DNA of 64,000 bases from Siphonodentalium dalli (GCA_032622095.1 CP136069.1:167642394-167706393); one strand, 5' to 3'. Shown: positions 37,431-48,774, counted from the first letter of the stretch. Notes: a model not told the origin generated them from the letters alone. Program-made: numbers and translations.

Positions 37431-37868
37431 AATGACTTTGATTTTGTCGACATCAATGTTCGTGGTTTGTCGTCAAAAGGCTTTTTCGTCGTGACATGAA
37501 TTCGTGAATCAGATATCATATTTATGCACTTCGACAGGTCCTACAGTAGCAGCGTTGACATATTTGAGTGGTCACTATTGAGATATTAGACCTCAAGGTA
37601 TTCCGGCGCTGAGAGCGCATCACACAATCATTACCATAATAGCTACCAGGTTCATTTCAAACGTTGACCAGGTAGTTATTGATGGCTTATTAATATGCAG
37701 TCTGCATGTGGTGAAACCATTAACCTATATTAAGAGACCAATGCATTTAGCATTGTTTACACAAACTAATATGATTATGTACGTAAACGTAATTTGCGCC
37801 CGCTTGTTAATGTTCATGGGATTATCGGCTGAATTGTTATCTTTATAGAAGGATTTGATGATAAACCC
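37431..37868. other. Unassigned intron sequence
   Basis: No repeat unit or exon-like stretch recognised between the 170-bp array and the next TIR element. Confidence 0.45.
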
Positions 37869-37870
37869 TA

Positions 37871-38643
37871 AGGGTGGATACACACATGCATGTGATCTCT
37901 GTAATTATCGTGTATTTGGCGTTTTACATGGATCATACAGACGATGTAATATGTGTCCACTGACAACCCAATCATTGCCTACGTGTTGAACGCACTGAGT
38001 TCTAGTTCCAATAAAGTCGGAATGTAGATAACCCGTTATCTTGGACCGAGTCGCCAGGCCACTTAAAATAATTGTTCGTGGGATAACCCATATGGTAGAC
38101 TTTCTATTTAAATAATTACCAGTCCTCTCTTATTTATAGCAGTGGTGGATCAGGATTTCCCCAACGTATGCAGGGGCTATATATGACCCCGAAAGCAACC
38201 AGGCGGGGTGGCTAACTCTGAGCTATTTAAGTAAAACATATCATATTGTACCTTCTTGCCCAGATTATTCCGACCGATACATTCAACTAAGTCCCTTCGC
38301 GATTTGACGCTTTCCAGACCCCACCCAAACAAGCATCATGGTTGAAAATGTTCTACGTCAAGCCTGTATATGCCAGACGTATGGCTTCTCGTGTTCGTGC
38401 ATTAATAAAATGCCAGATATAACACAGACTTGACTAATGTCCGCATCCGTAAGAGAAGACATGTTTTGGACTGGCCTTAAATGTACTGATAGAAAGCAAT
38501 TTGACTTCGCTTAGCACTACTCACTTGCCTGTTAACAATGAACCGCTCGCGCGCAGGTGATTAATGTTGTCAATTATTGGTGTGGCCATGTAAAATACAT
38601 GTATTTAACATACAGAAATTACATGCATGTGTGTATCCACCCT
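37871..38643. mobile_element. TA-flanked TIR element (773 bp), mariner-like
   Basis: TA precedes AGGGTGGATACACACATGCA at 37871, and the exact inverse ends at 38643 followed by TA. Ends are about 23 bp. A TA target suggests the Tc1/mariner superfamily. The interior has no transposase frame, so it is non-autonomous. Confidence 0.75.
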
Positions 38644-38645
38644 TA

Positions 38646-39735
38646 TAATGAGACACAAGAAAATGATATATACAATGTATGTAAATAATCACATATAACG
38701 TAAATGTGGATATTTAGCCTGCCATGTAACGAGCCTCAGTTGTCTGGCCATCGACGCAGTCCTGTCTGGAATTTTGCGCGCCGGTGTAGGTAGTGACGTC
38801 ATGATGTACGTCTTGATGTCATGACGCCTTTACTGGTTTTCCAAGAAGCAATCTTAAAATGACTCTGCGATCTTTCAATCGGAACTTAAAGTTTCCGTTT
38901 GTCGGCCTTGAACTTTGAGAATATTCCATCTATCTTTTAGGCGGAAATACCGTTCGAAAATTTATGATAATATGTAAACGGCCAGCAAGCTCGCTAGATT
39001 CCTCTTTCGGGGTAAATATTTTTAATAGTTTTATGAAATATGTAAACAAAACTTTTTCATGCAATTTAACTTTTTTGTTAACCAGAGCTTTTGTTCAATT
39101 TACATTCACTTTTTGAAAATATATTTGGCTTTAGGAGCATGATGTTCCTACATAATGATGAAGTATAGCTAACAGTTGCTAGATAAAAGTTTTTATTTTT
39201 TGCCCTGGAGCATTTTGCCCAATTACACATTTCGAGGTGGCATTAATCAATACAAAATGGCGGCCGTCGCCAACAATCATGTTTGGACTCCGCTGACCTT
39301 TGAATTATGAATAAATTATTCTACTTTATGTAATTTAATCTATTTTTAGAGTGGGCTGAAAAAGTCGATTAGTATATCTCATATTCGCATACGTATACCA
39401 TAGGTCGCTTCGCTTCCGCGGCTTCGCCGCGGGAGAGCGGGCGCTATAATATAGAAGGGATCAGATGTTGCATATCAATTTTGTATTCGGTTCATCTCGC
39501 CTCTGTGTTTTTCCGCATATATTTTACATGTCGAAAACAGACGCAATGCCATCTCGTATATTGGTACTTGCTCATTCAACTCAAGAGTCAATTATTTGGT
39601 TAGATGTTGATTTCGTGGTTGAGCCAAACCACGAAATCAACGAATAACAAGCCTCCACGAATTAAAAGGATTTTACTGTAATATAAGTAGACGACATATA
39701 ACACAAGAGCAGAAGGAATCCTATTTAGTGAGGGC
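38646..39735. other. Unassigned intron sequence
   Basis: Contains aatggcggccgtcgcc-type dispersed-repeat wording near 39257, a small GC-rich patch (about 39405-39440, cttccgcggcttcgccgcgg) and a hairpin at 39606-39642 (gttgatttcgtggtt and its inverse). No exon recognised. Confidence 0.45.
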
Positions 39736-39792
39736 AATGTTCAGATAATAAGTTCAACAAACGACCTATGTTAAACTTATTATCTGAACATT
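39736..39792. mobile_element. Mini-hairpin, first of two copies
   Basis: Arms aatgttcagataataagtt and inverse. The same arms occur at 45257-45325, so this is a very small mobile or mobilised element. Confidence 0.7.
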
Positions 39793-41408
39793 TCACACGG
39801 TATAACTACTCAGCAATGAGTGTTTAGTATAGACAGGGTTAACCCGTGTATATACGATGATTATAAGGTTTAGTGATGTTTCATAAACTAGGTCATCATG
39901 TGGTTCTCGGTTTTATTGGTGGAGGAAAGCCCGCACATAGAGGTAATGTCATATCATTCTTTCAATCAATCACACATGGACACTTTTCTGTCGTATGCAA
40001 CAAGATTATTGAATGACTTGCAGTCTGAATTGAAAACGCATAATTCCTGTTTAAATCACGACTGGGTGCAGGAAACGCCTCAATGCAGGAAACATTTCAC
40101 TTGAATTTGTTCTCAAATCGAAAAGCCCAAATCATCCAGACTTCGAATCAAATGCAGCAACCTAACATGAGATATCCATGGAAAGCACCTAATATAAAGC
40201 AACGTGGTGACATAGAAATTGAAGATCACTTTCTATTAGTCTACACGCTCAAGATATGCAATCAAATCGGGAATGAATGTGTGATGTTTATAGAAACAAC
40301 CTTCATGACCAAACTCGCTGGAAGTCGTGCATTGCTACCCCAGGATACTGTATACATGACTGAAGTTGCGTCCGGCCAAGTTGGATATAAAATTTACGAA
40401 AAATATCTAATTATGTATTGCCTTTCAGGGACGTTGCGACAGGGTGAATGGGGTGTGTCTCACCTGCTCAATATCCTCAGCAGTAGGAAATTCCATTCCC
40501 GACACAACATCATTTGGCAATATCAGACTAAAAATAGGTTCAACTTGTCCTAATAGTTTGAGTTTCCAACCAGTATTTAGTGAGATTATTTTGTTTTTAG
40601 AAATGGATACTTGATGGGTCTGGATTCGGGGTCGGGTACAGTTGAACATTCTAAGGTGAACTCTGGGTCTCTGTTGCCATTCGATCGCCCGATTGCTAGT
40701 GGAGTGCTATACGTCGTTTGGAGACCATCTAATCACAATACTGGCTTTATGCTGAGGGAATAGCTAGTTGGACAATTCCAACCCAAATGGTAGAGGTGGA
40801 CTTTCCCTGGAGTGTCGATCAAGTTAATCGGGCGCATTGGACACCCCAACAACGGCTGGCCACGTCCCTGCTTCACCATTTAGAGCTGGTCTAGTAATGT
40901 TATAGCCTATGGGAAAACACATGGGCACAGGGATGTGCCTGGGGGGGGGGGGGGGGGGGGTCTCCTTAAAATTTCCAACTACACCCCATTGAACCAGACA
41001 CCAAACTCCCAGGTTCGCGAACAAACGTCTTGAAATCATAGAATTTTCACACGAGATGAAACAACACGGACACAGGGACATGACGGCATGGTCTCAGTTG
41101 GAGGACGTCCACCTTGTAATGTCAAATGCACCCCTCATAAAGCAGACCAAAATGTGCAAGTCCGAGAAATTCTAAAATTCTAAAACAATGACCGATAGTA
41201 AATATATTTAAGAGTTTTTGTCTAAACAAAAAACAATTTAAATACAGGTTGGAATATCAAACTATCAAAACAAATTCATCTTATATTCTGTCCGATGTTC
41301 AAACAGGAAGAAATTTCCAAGTTGTAAATTTTGACCAAATTTTAGGTGTCTACCCCCTGTCGCCACGTTTCTGTATTGCCCCTTGGTTTATGTTTGGAAC
41401 ATACTAAC
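39793..41408. other. Intron sequence with one long open frame and a dispersed repeat
   Basis: 40083-40553 on plus is open for 156 codons, the longest frame in the window. I recognise no domain, it overlaps another frame at 39898-40104, and its end enters the dispersed repeat at 40440-40820, so I do not call it a gene. A 20-base G run is at 40941-40960. Confidence 0.45.
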
Positions 41409-41520
41409 ATGCAGTGGTCGTATAATGTGGAATTGTCGTCGTCGTCGTTGTAGTCGTCGTTGTGGGTGGCTGTGTGGTCGTTATAGTCGTCGGTTCATGC
41501 GTAGTGGTGGTAGTGGCTGG
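41409..41520 (-). CDS. Lectin exon 3: Thr-rich stalk with ACG repeat
   Basis: The acceptor is a pyrimidine-rich tract ending cttaattatag|CCAGCC and the donor is ACTGCAT|gttagt. The 112 nt enter in phase 0 and leave in phase 1, exactly what exon 2 supplies and exon 4 needs. Twenty-three of 37 residues are Thr, including one run of ten consecutive Thr mainly from ACG/ACA/ACT codons. The other two phases hit early stops (TGA at codon 9, or TAA), so the Thr-rich frame is the only open one. The trinucleotide run may vary in length between individuals. Exons 2 and 3 together are 243 nt and phase 1-1, so skipping both keeps frame. Confidence 0.62.
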
Positions 41521-41776
41521 CTATAATTAAGAATTAAGAATGCTTGAGAAAGTGTGAGAAAGCCTAGATATCAGAAAACAACCCCACTATAATAATATAA
41601 AGACACACATACCTAATGGATTCAATATAAAGAGCGTTTTACTTTAACTCACATGCAACCCAAAAATCGTTACATGTGTTATACATCACGCAGAAGTATA
41701 TCTCATGTACTGGCACGAACCTAACCTATATCTCGAAAGATTAATGTACAACATCAATAAATTAAAAATTATATAG

Positions 41777-41939
41777 ACAGAACACATAGCGCATCTTAAT
41801 CGAGAATCTTTTATCGAATGAGTTGCGGATGGCGCAAGGATATATTTCGCGAGAGCGTAGCTCGAGCGAAATATAACTTTGCGCCGTCCGCAACGAGTTC
41901 GATAAAAGATTCGAGATTATGATGCAAGTTGTGTTCTGT
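41777..41939. mobile_element. Hairpin MITE (163 bp)
   Basis: Ends acagaacaca and tgtgttctgt bracket longer arms (aatcgagaatcttttatcga and near inverse) and a centre with gcgagagcgtagctcgagcg. It lies between lectin exons 2 and 3. Target duplication unclear. Confidence 0.75.
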
Positions 41940-42478
41940 ATTTATTCTACACCGTTCAGTAAGATAAGTTCAATCCAAGAATGTCACCTTCATTGTTACT
42001 ATAGCTACCTTTATTGTGATTTAAGTCTGACAAATAACCAGGAATTATGGGGGAATCACCGGAAGCGGATGATCGACGTAATGTACGTCATCTTTCTTGG
42101 CGACAAGGTCAACAAGAATTGTTCCGGCTTGTATTCCACTAGAGGTATACACTAATATGTATTCAATTGCTGGGATTCCGTTGAATACATGTGTCTCACG
42201 TCAATGGGTTTGGAATAAATTATTTTATATAAATGGTGTGAACATTTAATTTGGGTGCAAATAATACAGGAAAACGCGATACCCAATAAACGGAAGGACG
42301 TGGGGCGTTCTTGCACCTTTTAGTTTCTGACTTGTTGTCGTTGAGAAACTCCATTGTTGATATAATGTATAGGGTATCTGCCTGTCATTAGCTTATGTCA
42401 GCTTCCGACTGGAAAGTCATGGTCGTGGACTCAAGTGTCATTTCGGCACCCCCATTTACCCACAAATGTTGGTCTTAC

Positions 42479-42609
42479 AGTGGTCGTCGTTGTTTGTAGC
42501 CGCGTGCTACTGGTGGTCGTTGCTTGCTGTGTTGTACTGGTAGTTGGTCGTGGGCTCGTAGTAGTTTCTCCAGCAGTCTTAGTTTTAACCGGTCCGAGAG
42601 AAGTTGAAG
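42479..42609 (-). CDS. Lectin exon 2: Thr/Ser-rich stalk
   Basis: The acceptor is attcattgtag|CTTCAAC and the donor is ACGACCACT|gtaaga. The 131 nt enter in phase 1 (the split codon with exon 1 is Ala) and leave in phase 0. Of the 43 full codons, about 25 are Thr or Ser, with Pro and Gln, for example RPTTSTTQQATTTSSTR. This is the composition of a mucin-like, O-glycosylated stalk between membrane and lectin domain. Low-complexity exons are easy to over-call. The support is the good splice sites at both ends, phase agreement with both neighbours and correct order between anchor and CTLD exons. Confidence 0.62.
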
Positions 42610-44435
42610 CTACAATGAATTACGCAGACGAGAACTGTATTCTAATAGCAGCCACTATAATGTTACACCACTAAGGGGCTGGGCAGACCAGTGGTTAGTG
42701 TAAATATATCATTGTATATACTTTGTAGATAATTTGTAGTATCACAACCCACCAATTCTTCATAATTCCATTGAGCTTATTTTAGCTGCCATAACTGAGG
42801 TATACCTCAATGTACATAGCTTTACTATTTGAGGAGCGAGCGTTTTAATATAAATGTATAGCACTTTCCTCGTGTGTTGTATCTTGTATTTACATATTTA
42901 AAGATATCTTGATTGCCGCAATATTTTAGGTCCCCAAATAATAATGCCTTAACCGAATGCATATTGAAACGCGTGCGATTATTGCAAAGTGTGATTCTTT
43001 CTTAAAAGTGTAGGTGGCATTCATAAAAATAGTGGAAAGCGTTTTCTCCGGAATTCCCATACCTACACGTGGCACCCTTTGCTTTTGCTGAATGGTTTCC
43101 GTGCTCACATCCTCGAACACTTAGCGAAACAAGGTACATACCTCCACGCCCATCGTAATTCACGTCACGAAACATTGAACAAGAAACTGCTCGAAAAGCA
43201 CTCTGTTTCGGCAATGCATACCAACAAGTGAGCTCTCCTGCTCAGGTGCAACATATCACCGGGTACGTTCCGTGGGGTTACTCGGAGCAGTAGCCGAACA
43301 ATTTCCCGTTAATCGATGACAACTCTATATATTGTAAACAAATTCGGTCAGATGCTGGTAGTCCGATTATATATACACACGCGTGTATATTCACAAAATA
43401 AAACCGTGCAAAAACTGGCCGGTTGTTTACTGTGTATAATTTACCCACGGCGTTAGATTGGCAATGGGTTATCAGTGTTTATGTGTTGTCGGTCTTCAGT
43501 GGATGCAAGACCGCTCTCTTGGCGTGGGGTGCCAAGTATCACAGACTCATTCAGTGGTGCCCCTCTCGTCTTTGATTCTGCTTTCGGCCTATTTGTTCTA
43601 TACGAGCATAGAACCTACGGTTATGTATGGACCATACACTAAATGAAAACGCCCACGTGGCGATCACACGCGGCAGCCCTATAACGCAATAACTGTGTTC
43701 TCGAAATGATACGGACGACCGATCGTCAAAAAACGTGACACCAATATACATAGGTCGTGGCTTATCGACACAAACTATGGTGTGCTTTCCTTGTGTATAT
43801 CTCGCATACATACCATGTATATAAACTGGCTACCAGCATCTGGCATCTGGAGTTGTGCTCGATTACGCATCTCCATCATGTCTGCCCGTGGCGTACTGAA
43901 TGCGCATCGACAATCGCAACGTACTCCATTAAAATGTCTTTACTGCCGGCGTGCGACGCTGGTGAATCGAAAACTACTGTAAGCAGTTCTCGGCCAATCA
44001 GAGTGCGTCTTTTAGCGACAAACATTCACTGTTAATTACAATTCCACATAATGCATCCGACAATAGCACATTTGTGTAGTGAGTCATATATTTTAAGAAA
44101 TAGGTCATTCTAATATATTGTAAGAAGGTATACCACCAAATACCACTCGGTACGACACTTACATCTGGTCACCTAATACGCCCACGATTGAATAGCGAAA
44201 GCTATTTAATAGCGACTGGTGTACAATCGGGATCACACTTGCCAGCGATGTTGGGATTATATATTTCGAAATGAGTATCCTGAGTTATTATATGAAGGGT
44301 TAAAAACACTTATTCGGCAGTCTGGACTAAATGAGGTTGGCGCGGGTTCTAACCCCGATACGGGCGAAAATCGCGACATTTTTTTCAAGCGTAATCTTAA
44401 CAAGCTTGATCTTTTCACGCTTGATCTGTTTGCAA
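42610..44435. other. Intron 1 of the lectin, unassigned
   Basis: Between the exon 2 acceptor and the exon 1 end duplication. No further phase-compatible exon found. Around 44330-44370 the phrase gcgggttctaaccccg resembles a tRNA T-arm without the rest of a tRNA. Confidence 0.45.
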
Positions 44436-44744
44436 TGTGCAATTCCGATCGATACATGGCCAATTCGATAAGAAATTAGAATGTGTTCACGCGCAATGAA
44501 TCAGTGGACAACCATGGTATATCAGTGTCTCTATAAATATAATATATAAACGTAATACAAATTATCAAATATATACTCATCAACAGTGTTGCTCCATGTG
44601 CAATTCCAATCGATACATGGCCATTTCGATAAGAAATGAAAATATGTTCACGATCAACGAAGCAATGAACACCCATTGTAAGTTAGTGTTTACATAAATC
44701 TGATATTATATAATCTGAATAAAAATGATCAAATATATACTCAC
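44436..44744. repeat. Tandem duplication of about 161-164 bp spanning the exon 1 donor
   Basis: tgtgcaattcc(g/a)atcgatacatgg recurs at 44436 and 44597, and tcaaatatatactca(t/c)caacag at 44565 and 44729. The second, outer unit overlaps the end of lectin exon 1. In the inner copy the donor gtgagt reads atgagt, so only one functional donor remains. Confidence 0.75.
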
Positions 44745-44905
44745 CAACAGTGTTGCCCAAGGCACCGCTGAACGAGCCAATACCCGTTGATTTCACGGAG
44801 ATGACTATGATAATGGCACCCGTGATGGTCAGCGTAACGGCGGCTGTCATTGCGATTTTCAGTTTAACTGATTTACTGATCGTCGCCCAGAACGCCATTT
44901 TGTGT
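44745..44905 (-). CDS. Lectin exon 1: cytoplasmic tail and signal anchor
   Basis: The start codon is at 44898-44896 and the exon encodes 51 residues beginning MAFWATISKSVKLK. Residues 15-35 are an uninterrupted hydrophobic segment rich in I, V, A and T. Lysines at 9, 12 and 14 precede it, which predicts a cytoplasmic N-terminus and a type II topology. The exon ends CACTGTTG|gtgagt, a near-perfect donor, in phase 1. Just upstream of the ATG, a tract ending tttaagcag|ACAC resembles an acceptor, so transcription probably starts in a separate 5' UTR exon that I could not locate. No cleavable signal peptide is seen. A diverged 164-bp tandem copy of the exon end and donor lies immediately downstream (44436-44600). 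Reading continues past the donor only as intron. Confidence 0.7.
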
Positions 44906-45256
44906 CTGCTTAAATAAAACAATAACGGAATTATTTTAAGGAACCCAAGGCTCTTGCGGTGGGTAAATGTGAAAATAATATATAAGTCTGTACAAAACAA
45001 TGCCACTGAGAATAACATGGGGAAATAGATAAACTGAGTTCCTATATACATTATTCATAGTTCTCCAATAACGGAATTTCGCCCATTAAAACAATCGGTA
45101 TGTAAATAGAACTGTGACAGTGATTTGTAAACAAACATCGCTAATCTTAAAGTAAGTTAAAATATTTTAATCCGAATACGATTTTCAGAATATTTTTCAA
45201 TGCTGTGACCTTTGTCACTGTCAATTTTACTATCATTGCGGAGTAGTTTTCTTCGG

Positions 45257-45325
45257 AAATGTTCAGATAATAAGTTCAGCAAATGACTATATAGATCGGT
45301 TGCTGATCTTATTATCTGAACATTT
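45257..45325. mobile_element. Mini-hairpin, second copy
   Basis: Arms aaatgttcagataataag and inverse with a longer loop (69 bp total). Same family as 39736-39792. Confidence 0.7.
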
Positions 45326-45740
45326 CCCTCCAATGAATATGAATCATTCTTCTCTTGTGTTATCTTATCTGGGTTTTTTTTCTGTCTGTCGTCTGCTTTT
45401 ATTACATGAACACCCATCTAAAGGAGTAATAAGCCATTCTAATGTATTCTTTTGTAACTGTATGGAAGAATCCATGTAGTATAGCAAGGGTTTAAGTCCC
45501 GTGGCTGTATGAAGCATGAAATTGTGCTCTCTTTTGTCGAATCCATGCATATACAATTGTGGGAATCAACATAGTTCAATAAATACGCGAAACATTTAAA
45601 CAACAGAAAACAAATTTCAAGTCATCGAATTTCCTGCAAAATATAGAACAGTTAACAACACACAACGTTCAATAAAGCGTTTTGTCTTGTCCTTAGATAA
45701 TACAAACAGGCTAGCCCGACAACACCATTGGTGAGGTTAA

Positions 45741-47340
45741 GGCCCGTTCCAAACGACGGATTTTTGTCGACTCGAATCTAATACCAGACCCACAATTGTA
45801 TTAAATGCGTCAAAAATGCGACGTTTGAAACAATTAGATCCGTGTCAGACGCATCACAGACGAATCTCCGTCCAATTCAGACGAATCTTCGTCGGTGATG
45901 CGTCTGAAATCCGTCTTGGTTTCAAACGACGGATTTTTGACGACTCGAATCTAATACATGTGACGAGAAGAGCCGAAAGTTGCCGAAGAACGAATGCAAA
46001 TGATATGATAATGATATGATAATGGTATAATAATGAGGGGGCTCCCCTTATCTGAGGAAATACCCACATGACGTCATTTGTCGCACGCTCTCTTTGTCAT
46101 AAAGAAAGATATATCTATAAGCATAGCTTAGGTAACATTGTGCAATTTGTAATTATTTTGGTAGTTTGATTCCTCAACGAACATGGCATGTCACTGACTC
46201 ACATCTTATAATGGATATAGTATCAATGTTTTAGAATAATCCATATATACCGGTATAAGGGGTAGGGGTTGTAGCAACTGATTTATAATAATTCATATAC
46301 ACCGATATTCCTTATTGTAAGGAATAGGGGTGGTAGTCTCTGATGTATAATAATTAATATATTTACCGGTATTACTTATTATAAGGGGCAGAGGTGGTAC
46401 TTCTGATTTATAATAATTCATATATACCGATATTACTTATTATGAGGGGTAAAGGGGTGGTAACCTCTTATTTATAATAATTCATATATTCAGGTATTAC
46501 TTGTTATAAGGGGCAGAGTGGTAGCCTATGATTTATAATAATTTATATATACCGGTATTCCTTATTATAAGGGGTAGGGGTGGTAGCCTCAGATATATAA
46601 TAATTCTCATAAACCGGTATTACTTATTATGAGGGGTAGGGATGGTAGCCTATGATTTGTAATAATTCATAGATACCAGTATTCCTTATTATAAAGGATA
46701 TATAGGTGGTAGCCTATGATTTATTATATATAATTAATATATTCCGGTATTCCTCATTATAAGGGATAGGGGTGGTACCACTGATCTTATTTATAATAAT
46801 TCATATATACCACCATTACTTATTATGAGGACTATAGGGGTGGTAACCTCTTATTTATAATAATTCATATATTCCGGTATTCCTTATTATAAGGGTAGGG
46901 ATGGTAGTCTCTGATTTATAATAATTCTTGTATACCTGTATTTACATGCATGGTATACACATATATGGCAATTGGTTGCACGATCTAACATTTATTTGTA
47001 GCGCCTATTATATTATATTATATAACTATATGTACTATATACATCCTCATATACATATGGACATATATTCGCGCTGCAATCGCGCATATATTTATACATA
47101 ATTTATACTGTATTTTGGTATATATATGTATAATATACCGGTATATATAGGCCTCTATATCTACGCGTGACCAATTTTTGACGGTAACCGGGAATCCACC
47201 TTTAAATAAATCGACCGATGTATTAGATTCGACGCGACAAAGATGCGTCCGTCTGTAACAAAATCGACCGCAGACGCATCACCGACGGATTTAATACAAT
47301 TAGATTCGAGTCGACAAAAATCCGTCGTTTGGAACGGGCC
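45741..47340. mobile_element. Harbinger-like TIR element filled by a tandem array (1.6 kb)
   Basis: TAA at 45738-45740 and 47341-47343 flanks long inverted ends starting GGCCCGTTCC and continuing as an arm of about 43 bp (aaacgacggatttttgtcga). A 3-bp TWA duplication with GGC ends suggests PIF/Harbinger. The subterminal parts repeat gacggattt and gacgcatca motifs in both senses. The middle is an AT-rich array. No transposase. Confidence 0.75.
46220..46940 (+). repeat. AT-rich tandem array, unit about 62-66 bp, about eleven units
   Basis: Units read gatttataataattcatata then taccggtattccttattata and aggggtaggggtggtagcct. Unit length varies slightly. It sits inside the TIR element at 45741-47340. 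Confidence 0.88.
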
Positions 47341-47343
47341 TAA

Positions 47344-48180
47344 CTGCATGTAACAGCAAATCATACAATTATGAGGCACAGTCTACATTAACCACACGTT
47401 TGTTCAATTAAAGAAAACGATATCGACCTATTTGTCAGTAGATAACATGCTAAAATCTTCAGAGTGTGCAAGATACATAGACCACACAGTTGTGTGAACC
47501 CAATCTTACAATGTTATGAACTACCAGCGTTAACCTGCTTAAAATGTTCGGCACTAGGCCTGGTAACGCTAACAAGATATGACCTTTAAAGCTTGAGATC
47601 CGATCTTAGGATGTTGCGCCAACATTGTTAACATTATAAAGGGCGTTTTTTTAATCCCCGAAGAAGTTATGTTAAAGCACTCGTCTGTCGTGTCGCGAGG
47701 TAATTCTCGAACCTATGGTAGTCGTTTTACAATCGCGTCACAACCAACTCGTGTAATAACGTTAGCACGCTTACACATTTGTAACATTATATCTATATAT
47801 CCACTCATCCACACTATAGTTCTTCGTTTTATTGCACGCGTTTCCAAAGAAACCATTTACAATAAGTGTTATCCCTGTTTAAGAAATATGTACATAGCTC
47901 GCGTGTGCGAAACACTAACTCATGTTTCGTCATTGGTCAACTGCCAATTGGGTCATGCATTTCAAATCTCATTAAAACACATCATAACGCGGACCGGCGT
48001 CACACCTTCTTGACCAACCAGATAACCAAAGGCGGTTGAAGGAATAACTAGCCATAGCTTATTTATTACTATTCGATCGATTATTAACAGGCCGATTATC
48101 AATTTGGGCTAACTAAAAGTTCCACATGGTGAAATATATCCAGCTGATTAACAAATAAAAAGGAACAAGGGGTGCGCACC
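47344..48180. other. Unassigned sequence upstream of the lectin
   Basis: If the lectin has a 5' UTR exon and promoter in the window, this stretch or 44906-45740 are the places to look. I see no convincing core promoter. A plus-strand frame at 47669-48013 is open but has no recognisable domain. Confidence 0.35.
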
Positions 48181-48774
48181 GGAAGATGGCGCTCGTCTAG
48201 TTTTGTTGCCTGAAAGAGTGGATCTTTCGCAAAAGAATTATTAGCGGCCATGTTTTTTTAAACGAATTTCGAGAAAAAAACCCGGATGCTCCCATCTAGA
48301 GGTCATTCCGAATATCCCTATATGAAGTTTGGTGACGATTGGATGAGAAATGTGACCTGTAAGGTGTGCTAAAGGATTTAGTCATACACAGAGTAAAAAA
48401 CATTTTTTAAAAGAGAATTCGGAAAAAATGGTAAGCACCAATCAAGAGGTCACCCCAAGGATCCATGTGAAGTTTGGTGTTGATCGGATTCGGATGTGTG
48501 TTATGTTATGCAGGGTGTGTAAAGGATTTAGTGATGCAAAGAGTAAATTCCAATATGGCTGCCGGCGGACATGTTTTTCATCGAAAATCGTTCAGATTTG
48601 ACATCTGTCATGTCGTTTAAATCGGTCAAAGTTTGTTTTAGCTATCGCGTTAACAATCGCGAACGATCAAATCGCTAAACAGGGACAAACTAAGGCAAAA
48701 AACTCTCGTATAAAAGATCTGACAAACTTCGTTTTCGAACTCGAGCTAGTTGCAATACTATGGAATACTATTAG
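48180..48774 (+). repeat. Degenerate dispersed repeat, two units of about 170 bp
   Basis: agaggtca, gtgaagtttggtg, gattgga/gatcgga and gtaaaggatttagt blocks occur twice in order (about 48290-48400 and 48450-48560). From about 48640 a further stretch (gaacgatcaaa, acaaactaaggc, actctcgtataaa, ttttcgaactcgagctag) recurs at 49388-49490 on the far side of the fold-back element. Confidence 0.6.

Larger units (their letters stand above)
5365..44905 (-). other. Gene span: type II transmembrane C-type lectin, 5 coding exons with two alternative terminal exons
   Basis: Gene model assembled by eye. Coding exons in transcription order are 44898-44745, 42609-42479, 41520-41409, 31340-31131, then 19124-18910 (near) or 5579-5365 (far). 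Intron phases match at every junction, giving 273 residues: short cytoplasmic N-terminus, one membrane anchor (about 15-35), Thr/Ser-rich stalk (52-132) and one C-type lectin domain (134-273) ending at the stop. Six domain cysteines (134, 152, 171, 243, 262, 271) fit the long-form CTLD pairing 134-152, 171-271 and 243-262. The calcium-site EPN/QPD motif reads NPD and WND is not recognisable, so sugar specificity cannot be predicted. Known for the family: such proteins are cell-surface recognition or adhesion receptors. Inference: no transcript was seen, and a 5' UTR exon lies further upstream if the acceptor at 44906-44907 is used. Confidence 0.75.

Noticed and set aside
40083-40553. 156-residue open frame on plus, the longest in the window
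   Set aside because: No recognisable domain, overlaps another frame, ends inside a dispersed repeat and lies in an intron of the minus-strand lectin.
44330-44375. tRNA T-arm-like text gcgggttctaaccccg
   Set aside because: Four-base stem only, without D or anticodon arms in the right positions. Not callable as tRNA or SINE.
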